NCBI GenBank assembly: GCA_030706735.1
Contig: JAUZNZ010000034.1
Span: 1-48,796, forward strand
Direction: 5' to 3'
Length of the DNA: 48,796 nucleotides
Origin: Bacteroidota bacterium
Lineage (GTDB): Bacteria > Bacteroidota > Bacteroidia > Chitinophagales > Chitinophagaceae
Part shown: positions 41,300 to 47,987 of the stretch, piece by piece
Numbering within the stretch: position 1 is the stretch's first letter
How the letters are laid out: each line of letters opens with the position of its first letter
Translations under genes and position numbers: made by a program
Notes under the pieces: generated by a model
Told to the model about the DNA's origin: nothing
Databases searched by the model: none
What the model saw: only the letters and a program-made list of their open reading frames with translations

Positions 41300-42703
41300 C
41301 TATGGAAGTCCGATCTCGAAATGCCTTTCCGGGATGAGGACATCGGCGAAACCCTTTTTGATCAGCCGTTGCTGGAAAGCCTGTTGCACTTCATATTCAC
41401 CGTGAACGATGAAAAGCTGCTTTACGAGCCCGGGATCCTGGCAGGAGAGGAAATGGGTCAAATCCTCATAATCGCCATGAGCGCTCATGCTGCGAATACT
41501 TCCCACTTCGGCATGCACTTCATGCAATACGCCGAAAATATGCACCTCCTTCGCTCCGGCCATCAATCTTCCGCCCAGGGAATTCGGCTCGCAATAACCC
41601 ACCATGAGAATGGTATTGTGGCTATTCTCGATCCCATTGCTGATATGGTGTTTGACCCTCCCGGCGTCTGCCATTCCGCTGGCCGAAATAATGACACAAG
41701 GGTTATTATCGAAGTTAAGCATCTTGGATTGCTCGACGGTCTGAATGTATTTGAGGCCTTTAAAATTGAAGGGATCCTGGTCCGTTTCGAGGACTTTGCG
41801 GATCGTTGCATTGAAATATTGCGGGTATTTTTTGACGATCTCGGTCGCCTGGATACTCAGGGGACTATCCACATAATAGGGCACGGCCGGCAGAGTCCCG
41901 TCTTGTTCCATCTGGTTCAGGGCAAACAGCAGCTCCTGGGTGCGTCCAACACTGAAGGCCGGTATGATGAGCTTGCCCTTTTTCTGCATGCAGGTTTTTT
42001 CGATCCATTGCAATAGCAGCGCAGGAGTGGCCGCATCACGGTCATGCAGACTATTGCCATACGTAGACTCGATCAGGATGTAATCTGCCTGTGAAAAAAC
42101 CTCCGGCGATTTCAGGATGACGTCATTGTACCGTCCGACATCGCCGCTGAACGTTAGCCTCGTCTTTTTCCCTTCTTCCGTGACAGAAAGATGAACCGCG
42201 GCGCTTCCGATAATGTGGCCCGCATCGGTATACATGACCTGCACGTTCTCGTCGATCGTGTACCAAGCACCGTATTCAACCGGCACGAATTGCCGGGCGG
42301 CTTTTGCGGAATCCTGCTCATCATACATTGGCTGAAGACGGGGCAGGCCTGCCGCCATCCTCCGCTTATTCGTATATTTTATATCGTCCTGTTGTATGTG
42401 GGCCGCATCCTCCATGAGGACGGCTGTCAGTTCTTTGGTGGCCGGAGTACAATAAATCTTGCCGCTGAATCCGTCCTTGACCAGTTTCGGGATCAGCCCG
42501 CTATGGTCGATATGGGCATGCGAAAGGATGAGCGTGTCGACCTCCGGAGGATTAAAACCCCAATCCCTGTTGAGCCCGTCCGTTTGCGCGCCCATTCCCT
42601 GGAACATGCCGCAATCGAGCAGGTATTTTTTCCCATTTATTAAGGTCAGCAGGTGTTTGGAGCCGGTAACTGTGCGTGCAGCGCCGTGGAAAGCAATTTT
42701 CAT
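41300..42703 (-). CDS. MBL-fold RNA-processing-type exonuclease (beta-CASP, CPSF-like)
   Basis: A 467-residue metallo-beta-lactamase of the CPSF/YSH1-like group that cleaves RNA. The zinc motif SHAHIDH has ligands His 62, His 64, Asp 66 and His 67. The beta-CASP domain (STYGNSLHD, IPAFSVGRTQELL) and the RMMBL C-terminal part (SASGMADAGRVKHHI, SAHGDYEDL, VHGEYEVQQAF) are clear. The ATG at 42703 is used; an upstream GTG at 42838 would overlap the hotdog-fold gene and add unrelated residues. Cytoplasmic; the RNA target is unknown. The gene follows the DUF4442 gene by 13 bp. Confidence 0.93.
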   Translation of the reverse strand: MKIAFHGAARTVTGSKHLLTLINGKKYLLDCGMFQGMGAQTDGLNRDWGFNPPEVDTLILSHAHIDHSGLIPKLVKDGFSGKIYCTPATKELTAVLMEDAAHIQQDDIKYTNKRRMAAGLPRLQPMYDEQDSAKAARQFVPVEYGAWYTIDENVQVMYTDAGHIIGSAAVHLSVTEEGKKTRLTFSGDVGRYNDVILKSPEVFSQADYILIESTYGNSLHDRDAATPALLLQWIEKTCMQKKGKLIIPAFSVGRTQELLFALNQMEQDGTLPAVPYYVDSPLSIQATEIVKKYPQYFNATIRKVLETDQDPFNFKGLKYIQTVEQSKMLNFDNNPCVIISASGMADAGRVKHHISNGIENSHNTILMVGYCEPNSLGGRLMAGAKEVHIFGVLHEVHAEVGSIRSMSAHGDYEDLTHFLSCQDPGLVKQLFIVHGEYEVQQAFQQRLIKKGFADVLIPERHFEIGLP

Positions 42704-42716
42704 GACCGAAAGATAG

Positions 42717-43229
42717 TTATTTATTGGTTCGGGCGGATACCGCCTTGACCTTGAAAGACCAGGTGATGAAGAACTCGGCGACCGTTTCGCCGGCGGCATT
42801 GGTGCCGAGGGATCGTGCCCGGAAACTGCGGCTCTCACCGGAAATCACGGCCTCTTCAATGACCTTCCGCAGCAATTGTCCGTCCGAACAGGTGAAGACG
42901 GTTTTACCCACTGCACGCTTGGAAAAGCTCGCCTCCAGGCTCACCACCAACATCGATACGGGGGGATCAAGTTCATACACGTTGGACATGGCCAACAGGC
43001 CGGTGCTCATTTCCGCGGCCATACCCAGGCATGCGAAATAGGTGGAGCGGAAAGGGTTTTTCGAGAACCAGGAGTAAGGAACCGTGACGGAGCATCTCGA
43101 TGCATCGATCTCTCTGATCCTGAGGCCCGCAAAGTAAGCGCTGGGCATCCGTAAGAGAAGGTACAGCCTGAACCGGCTGCCATTTTTCATGAGCCTGATA
43201 AATTTTCCGGTATGTTCTGGTAACTGCAT
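42717..43229 (-). CDS. DUF4442 hotdog-fold protein (thioesterase-like)
   Basis: A 170-residue protein with the hotdog thioesterase shape: FAGLRIREIDASRCSVTVP, then NPFRSTYFACLGMAAEMSTGLL with the long central helix, and a C-terminal strand AEFFITWSFKVK. It matches DUF4442, often annotated as acyl-CoA thioesterase-like, but activity and substrate are unproven. Its ATG overlaps the lysA stop by one base (TGATG), so the two are translationally coupled. It is last in the atpG-scpB-lysA-DUF4442 run before the MBL gene. Confidence 0.85.
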   Translation of the reverse strand: MQLPEHTGKFIRLMKNGSRFRLYLLLRMPSAYFAGLRIREIDASRCSVTVPYSWFSKNPFRSTYFACLGMAAEMSTGLLAMSNVYELDPPVSMLVVSLEASFSKRAVGKTVFTCSDGQLLRKVIEEAVISGESRSFRARSLGTNAAGETVAEFFITWSFKVKAVSARTNK

Positions 43230-44458
43230 CAGAGCAGGATCTGGTTTCGCAGCAGGTCTTCAAATACGTCGCGTTTGCGGATCAGATGCGCTTTTCCGTC
43301 CCTGACCATTACTTCAGCCGGTTTGAATCGGGAATTGAAATTGGAAGACATCTCGAAGCCATAGGCGCCGGCATTGTAAAAAGCCAGAAAATCGCCTTCC
43401 CGGACCTCATGGATCATCCGGTCCCAGGCAAACGTGTCCGTTTCGCAAATATTACCTACTACGGAATAGCGCTTGGGATCGCCATGCGGGTTGGAGAGAT
43501 TAACTATGCGATGGTAAGCATCGTAGAACATGGGACGGATAAGATGGTTGAATCCGCTGTCCACGCTGACAAAAGTGGCAGCCGACGTTTCTTTAAGTAC
43601 ATTGACCTGCGTGATGAAAAGACCGCTTTCGCTCACGAGGAATTTCCCAGGTTCGAACCAGACCTGGAGCGGCCGCCCGCCGGGATTGGGATGGCTGGAA
43701 AATGCGGCCTCGATCTTCCGGGCAAGTAATTCTATATCGGTTTCGACATCTCCGTCCTTATAAGGTACCTTAAAACCACCGCCCAGATCGATGAATTCAA
43801 GCTCTGAGAATTTCGGAACGATATCGAAAAGCACCTCGATCCCTTTTACAAAAACGTCTACATCCTTTATTTCGCTGCCTGTGTGGATATGCAGGTCGCT
43901 GATATGCATATTGTATTTCTGCACGATGGCCAATACCAGATCAGCCTGATCAACCGGAATGCCGAATTTACTTTTGTCATGGCCGGTAGATATCTTCAGG
44001 TTGCCGCCGGCCAGGATATTTGGGCGCAGCCGGATCCCCACCGGATAGCTGTGGCCGAACTTTGCCCCGAACTTTTCCAGGTTGGACAGACTATCGATAT
44101 TTATGATCACCCCCAGTTCCTTAGCCTCCTCGATCTCCCCGAAGGCAATGCCATTTGAGGTATACAATATTCTGTCCGGCGAAAATCCTGCGAAAAGGGC
44201 CAGTCGGACCTCATTGATCGAGCTGCAATCGACATTGGCCCCCAAAGAGTGGATGTACTTCAGGATATTGACATTCGTCAGCGCCTTGCAGGCATAGAAA
44301 AAAATGGTATTACTGTTACGGAATGCGGAGGTCAGCTTCTCGTACTGTTCCCTTATTTTTTCGGCATGGTAGACATATAACGGAGTTCCAAACTCCCGGG
44401 CCAAACCGATCAGGTAGTCCGGGGCCAGTTGTTGTGCCATAAAGGGTCTATTTTCCAT
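43229..44458 (-). CDS. lysA: Diaminopimelate decarboxylase
   Basis: Removes the D-side carboxyl group of meso-diaminopimelate to give L-lysine, with pyridoxal phosphate. The 409-residue product has the PLP-binding Lys 58 in FFYACKAL, the early substrate segment NVDCSSINEVRLAL, the glycine-rich phosphate loop LGGGF and the C-terminal GAYGFEMSSNFNSR. ATG 44458 overlaps scpB by 11 bp and gives the best N-terminus; ATG 44440 just after scpB is also possible. A longer start at 44554 would lie inside scpB in another frame and is rejected. Coupled to the DUF4442 gene downstream. Confidence 0.95.
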   Translation of the reverse strand: MENRPFMAQQLAPDYLIGLAREFGTPLYVYHAEKIREQYEKLTSAFRNSNTIFFYACKALTNVNILKYIHSLGANVDCSSINEVRLALFAGFSPDRILYTSNGIAFGEIEEAKELGVIINIDSLSNLEKFGAKFGHSYPVGIRLRPNILAGGNLKISTGHDKSKFGIPVDQADLVLAIVQKYNMHISDLHIHTGSEIKDVDVFVKGIEVLFDIVPKFSELEFIDLGGGFKVPYKDGDVETDIELLARKIEAAFSSHPNPGGRPLQVWFEPGKFLVSESGLFITQVNVLKETSAATFVSVDSGFNHLIRPMFYDAYHRIVNLSNPHGDPKRYSVVGNICETDTFAWDRMIHEVREGDFLAFYNAGAYGFEMSSNFNSRFKPAEVMVRDGKAHLIRKRDVFEDLLRNQILL

Positions 44459-45233
44459 CGCCGGGTCCGTCTTGCTCCGTTCCGTCCGGAGATCCATGGT
44501 GCCCTGGCTCTTCGCCACCGGGATGGGGGTTGTCGCTGCGTTCATTTTCAGCATGTTCGATTAGCACTCCGCCTTCACTGACGATCAGGATCGATTCGGG
44601 GCCCTCTCCTGCACCATGTTCCTCTTCCGGCAACTCTTCCGTCGTGCCGCGTACGATATGCGTAGGCTCAGCCATCGTCTCGGAGAAGATCTCTTTCAAT
44701 TTGGGAAGGTCTGCCGCGGTATTGATCCCAAAGTAATCCATAAACGACCGGGAGGTGCAATAGATGAGCGGCTTGCCCGGCATATTTTCATTGCGACCCG
44801 AAATAATGATCAACTCCTTCTCGAGCAGCTTCTGTATCGAGTAGTCGCTGCTTACTCCGCGGATCGATTCAATTTCTCCTTTGGTGATCGGCTGTTTGTA
44901 GGCTATTATCGCCAGGGTCTCCATGGCTGCGGAAGACAACCGTTTGAGGAACTTCTCTCCATTAAGCTGGGCGATCGTCTTATGAAAGTCTTTTTTGGTA
45001 AGGAACTGCCAGCCGCCCCCACTCTCTTTGACCTCAAAGGGATAGAACTCGGAACCGTATTTCTCTACAATACCATCCAATGCTGTTTGAACCTGATCGA
45101 GCGTGAGCTTCTCTTCCATGAACCCGAAGGCATGATTGATCAGTTCGGTGATCTCCATCGAGCTCAAGGGTTTGTCGCTTGCGAAGATCAACGCTTCTAT
45201 ATGCGGGATTAAGTGTCCGATTTCCATTTTCAT
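44448..45233 (-). CDS. scpB: Segregation and condensation protein B with acidic C-terminal tail
   Basis: The 261-residue ScpB partners with ScpA and SMC in chromosome condensation. Two winged-helix domains are seen: the first begins with IGHLIPHIEALIFASDKPLS, the second follows the signature ETLAIIAYKQPITKGEIESIRG. After about residue 195 comes a 65-residue tail rich in Glu, Gly, Pro and Asp (ELPEEEHGAGEGPES, NPHPGGEEPGHHGSP), unlike the compact core and probably disordered. It starts 5 bp downstream of the atpG stop and overlaps lysA by 11 bp. Confidence 0.95.
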   Translation of the reverse strand: MKMEIGHLIPHIEALIFASDKPLSSMEITELINHAFGFMEEKLTLDQVQTALDGIVEKYGSEFYPFEVKESGGGWQFLTKKDFHKTIAQLNGEKFLKRLSSAAMETLAIIAYKQPITKGEIESIRGVSSDYSIQKLLEKELIIISGRNENMPGKPLIYCTSRSFMDYFGINTAADLPKLKEIFSETMAEPTHIVRGTTEELPEEEHGAGEGPESILIVSEGGVLIEHAENERSDNPHPGGEEPGHHGSPDGTEQDGPGDGK

Positions 45234-45238
45234 TTTCT

Positions 45239-46120
45239 TTAACCTTGCAATGCCGCCGCTCCGCTCACGATTTCCGTCAGTTCAGTAGTGATAGCCGCCT
45301 GTCGGGCGCGGTTATACGAGATGCGCAACGCCTTCAACAGTTCATTGGCATTGTCGCTGGCCTTGTCCATGGCCGTCATGCGCGCTCCATGTTCAGACGC
45401 ATTGGCGTCGAGAACGGCCTTATACAATTGGGTGTTCAGGATCTTGGGCATGAGTTCCGCGATCAGTTCCTCCTTCCCCGGTTCAAATATGAAATCGGTG
45501 CTGGCGGCCCCTTCTTTTTTCTCCACTTTTGGGATCGGAAGGAATTTCTCAACGACAAATCGTTGCGTGGCGGCATTTTTGAATTCGCTGTATACTAATT
45601 CCACCGCATCGAATTCCTTATTTTCAAAAGCCCTGACTGCCGCCTGGGAACAAGCCTGGACGTTCTCGAAAGTGAGGTGCAGGAAGATATCCTTATATGT
45701 GTCGCTGACCTGAAAATTATTTTTCAGAAAATGTTCATAGCCTTTCTTACCAATACTCCAGATACGGACATTCCCTTTGGACGCCTGGGCAGCATATTTA
45801 TCCCGGATCGCCTGTTTGGCGGCCTTGATAATATTGGCATTATAGGCTCCCGCCAGGCCGCGATCGCTGGTAATGACGATGAACAGTACTTTTTCCACAG
45901 GCCTTTCGGAAGCGAGGCTCATGCCGAAATCCCCTTCGGAACCACTGACGATGTTACTGAGTACCTCCTGAAGTTTCCTGGCGTAGGGCCTCATTTGGAC
46001 GATGGCGTCCTGGGCGCGGCGTAATTTGGCCGCACTCACCATTTTCATCGCCTTGGTGATCTGTTGGGTATTTTGAATGGACTTGATCCGGTTGCGAACC
46101 TCTTTGAGTTGCCCTGCCAT
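45239..46120 (-). CDS. atpG: F1Fo ATP synthase gamma subunit
   Basis: The 293-residue central-stalk subunit that rotates inside the alpha3beta3 ring and couples proton flow to ATP synthesis. The N-terminal coiled coil (KEVRNRIKSIQNTQQITKAMKMV) and the C-terminal helix (ITTELTEIVSGAAAL) are intact, and length is normal. Other ATP synthase genes would be expected beside it (atpH-A-G order), but the next gene upstream is surE on the opposite strand, so atpG is separated from atpA here and instead leads scpB and lysA. A TACCTTTG box lies 46 bp upstream. Confidence 0.97.
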   Translation of the reverse strand: MAGQLKEVRNRIKSIQNTQQITKAMKMVSAAKLRRAQDAIVQMRPYARKLQEVLSNIVSGSEGDFGMSLASERPVEKVLFIVITSDRGLAGAYNANIIKAAKQAIRDKYAAQASKGNVRIWSIGKKGYEHFLKNNFQVSDTYKDIFLHLTFENVQACSQAAVRAFENKEFDAVELVYSEFKNAATQRFVVEKFLPIPKVEKKEGAASTDFIFEPGKEELIAELMPKILNTQLYKAVLDANASEHGARMTAMDKASDNANELLKALRISYNRARQAAITTELTEIVSGAAALQG

Positions 46121-46165
46121 AGTAGGAGATTTTGTACGGACCCTGGTCCGCTTTTAAATCGGCTG

Positions 46166-46173
46166 CAAAGGTA
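46166..46173 (-). promoter_or_regulatory. -7 promoter box of the atpG operon
   Basis: TACCTTTG on the minus strand matches the consensus. The -33 box is poor: the nearest TTTG complement (46186-46189) leaves only 12 bp. It lies in the 165-bp space between atpG and surE, which holds no gene. Confidence 0.5.
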
Positions 46174-46285
46174 GCGGAAACAGGGCAAAAATCCATTCCG
46201 GTGTGGAAAATTCGACTCTCCCGTGTGTATTCCCTCCATACTACCGGAAAGTCCAAAATAATGCGGACTTTTACATACTTATACT

Positions 46286-47311
46286 ATGCCAAAGACAAGA
46301 AAAAACAATAGACCCGAGGAGGCAGGACGGATCGGGGAGAAGAAGGCAGGCAAGCCAACGGGCGGGGTGCGTCTGGCCACCGTGAAGAATCCTATCGCCA
46401 GGGCGACCGTTACAGGTAAGACCGGCGTCACCGGCAAGGCGATGGAAGGGGGAAATGGCGTTCCCGACCTCCGGCGGGGCAAAGCGAAGGCCAGTGATGG
46501 GAAAGGCAACCCGGCAGCAGATAAGGGGCCTGCAGGTAAGAGAAGGGTCCCTGTGATCCTTGTTACGAATGACGATGGGATCAGTGCTCCCGGGATCAGA
46601 AACCTGGTGGAAGCCGTTAACGGGTTGGGCAAGGTCGTCGTTGTCGCTCCGGACAAGCCTCAATCCGGCATGGGCCATGCCATTACGATCGGCAACCCCT
46701 TGCGCCTGCATCCCATGCACGACCTTTTCGAGGGTATCGAAGCCTGGCAGTGTTCAGGCACGCCGGTAGATTGCGTGAAGCTGGCCGTGGACAAGATCCT
46801 GCACAGGAAGCCTGATCTATGCCTGAGCGGCATCAATCATGGCTCCAACCATTCCATCAATGTCATCTATTCAGGAACGATGTCGGCAGCCGTGGAGGCC
46901 GCAATCGAGAGTATACCTTCAGTCGGATTCTCGCTGCTGGACTATAGTGTGGAAGCCGATTTCACGGCGGCGCGGAAATACGTTCGGATCATTGTAGAGA
47001 ATCTCTTGAAGAGTTCAATGGATAAACACTTGATACTCAATGTAAATTTTCCTGCTGTACCGGACTTGCTGATCAAGGGGATCAAGATATGCCGGCAGGC
47101 CTATGCGAAATATGAAGAAGATTTTATCGAGAGAAATGATCCGTCCGGCAAGAAATATTATTGGTTGACCGGCAAATTCGTAAATTTTGACCGGGGCCGG
47201 GACACCGATGTCTGGGCCTTGGAGCACAATTATGTAAGCGTAGTCCCGGTACAATTTGACATGACGAATTACGTTCTTAAGAGCAAACTTGAAAAAACGT
47301 GGAAATCGTGA
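46286..47311 (+). CDS. surE: 5'-nucleotidase SurE, with a long basic N-terminal extension
   Basis: SurE hydrolyses nucleoside 5'-monophosphates and related phosphates using a divalent metal. The core starts near residue 90 with VILVTNDDGISAPG, whose Asp pair binds the metal, followed by VAPDKPQSGMGHAITI, CSGTPVDCVKLA and SGINHGSNHSINVIYSGTM. Ahead of it are about 88 residues rich in Lys, Gly, Arg and Thr with no signal peptide. Translation could instead begin at GTG 46553, just before ILVTNDDG, with AGAAGGG six bases upstream, so the extension is uncertain. The stop overlaps the next gene by 4 bp. Confidence 0.9.
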   Translation: MPKTRKNNRPEEAGRIGEKKAGKPTGGVRLATVKNPIARATVTGKTGVTGKAMEGGNGVPDLRRGKAKASDGKGNPAADKGPAGKRRVPVILVTNDDGISAPGIRNLVEAVNGLGKVVVVAPDKPQSGMGHAITIGNPLRLHPMHDLFEGIEAWQCSGTPVDCVKLAVDKILHRKPDLCLSGINHGSNHSINVIYSGTMSAAVEAAIESIPSVGFSLLDYSVEADFTAARKYVRIIVENLLKSSMDKHLILNVNFPAVPDLLIKGIKICRQAYAKYEEDFIERNDPSGKKYYWLTGKFVNFDRGRDTDVWALEHNYVSVVPVQFDMTNYVLKSKLEKTWKS

Positions 47312-47607
47312 TATTCAAAAAAGACAATCTCAGATTCGGGATGATCCTGGGTCTGATCGCTCCTATCGTGAGCCTTGTCATTTACTATTTTGTAAAATTT
47401 TTCCCTTTATATTCTGTCGGCGAGTTCTTCTTTTTCATACGTACTAACCGGAGTCAGATCACGGCGGTGTCGGTACCCTGTCTGGTCTTGAATATCGCGT
47501 TATTCACATTTTATATTAATTCCCATCGGGACAGTACGGCCAAAGGCATATTTGCCGCTACACTGATCTATGCGATCCTCGCCCTGGCTATCAAGTACCT
47601 TTTATAG
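47308..47607 (+). CDS. Small membrane protein of unknown function
   Basis: A 99-residue hydrophobic protein with three likely membrane segments (FGMILGLIAPIVSLVIYYFV; ITAVSVPCLVLNIALFTFY; GIFAATLIYAILALAIKYLL). The GTG at 47308 overlaps the surE stop (GTGA) and is the likely coupled start; a GTG nine bases upstream is an alternative. No family is recognised with certainty; similar short proteins often follow surE in Bacteroidota, from memory. Confidence 0.7.
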   Translation: MIFKKDNLRFGMILGLIAPIVSLVIYYFVKFFPLYSVGEFFFFIRTNRSQITAVSVPCLVLNIALFTFYINSHRDSTAKGIFAATLIYAILALAIKYLL

Positions 47608-47662
47608 ATCTATTGCGACCACCATTGGTGTTAAGCCCCTGAATCGGCTAATCGTAAAATCT

Positions 47663-47694
47663 TTTGGAACATCCTCTGCCAGCCCGTATTTTTG
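47663..47694 (+). promoter_or_regulatory. Promoter of tRNA-Gln
   Basis: TTTG (47663-47666), 20-bp spacer, TATTTTTG (47687-47694): another exact consensus match. The tRNA begins 57 bp downstream. Confidence 0.82.
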
Positions 47695-47751
47695 CACACC
47701 TTTTGGGCTCCCGGATTTGCCCGGGACCATTGAGGTTGAAGGCCAGGAGAT

Positions 47752-47822
47752 TGCCCGATAGTATAATGGTAGTACGACAGATTTTGGTTCTGTTTGTCGA
47801 GGTTCGAATCCTCGTCGGGCAA
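47752..47822 (+). tRNA. tRNA-Gln (anticodon TTG), probable attachment site of an integrative element
   Basis: A 71-nt cloverleaf: acceptor TGCCCGA pairs with TCGGGCA; the anticodon stem ACAGA/TCTGT encloses TTTTGGT with anticodon TTG; the T arm is CGAGG-TTCGAAT-CCTCG. CCA is not encoded. A tyrosine recombinase gene begins 165 bp downstream, so the tRNA 3' end may be an att core, which would recur at the far end of the element outside this window. Confidence 0.95.
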
Positions 47823-47859
47823 CTAAGAGCACATTTTAACGAAAAGTAACAACACCGAA

Positions 47860-47894
47860 AACCCGCTACAAAGCAACAATGTAGCGGGTTTTTT
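47860..47894 (+). terminator. Intrinsic terminator after tRNA-Gln
   Basis: A perfect 10-bp stem (AACCCGCTAC with GTAGCGGGTT) is followed by a T tract, 37 bp past the tRNA end. Confidence 0.9.
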
Positions 47895-47938
47895 CATTTC
47901 AGGAGGGGTGGTAGATTTCGTCAATTTTCGGCAATTTG

Positions 47939-47974
47939 TTTACATTTTTATTTACGGTTTTATTTACAAATTTT
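47939..47974. repeat. 12-bp direct repeat, three units, upstream of the integrase
   Basis: TTTACATTTTTA, TTTACGGTTTTA and TTTACAAATTTT follow each other at 47939, 47951 and 47963. TTTAC recurs at exactly 12-bp intervals, about one helical turn apart, and the array overlaps the integrase promoter. It could be an arm-type recombinase site or an operator. Confidence 0.65.
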
Positions 47975-47983
47975 GTACCTTTA
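47951..47983 (+). promoter_or_regulatory. Promoter of the integrase gene
   Basis: TTTA (47951-47954), 21-bp spacer, TACCTTTA (47976-47983), close to the consensus. The ATG at 47988 is only 4 bp further, so the message may be leaderless or use the ATG at 47994. Confidence 0.55.
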
Positions 47984-47987
47984 AAGC

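Noticed and set aside
43229-44554. Longer lysA starting at 44554
   Set aside because: It would overlap scpB by over 100 bp, and the added residues lack resemblance to the family; ATG 44458 gives the normal N-terminus.
46271-46720. Minus-strand open frames opposite the start of surE
   Set aside because: They come from the GC-rich, basic SurE extension and core; the core part is certainly surE, and no family fits the reverse frames.
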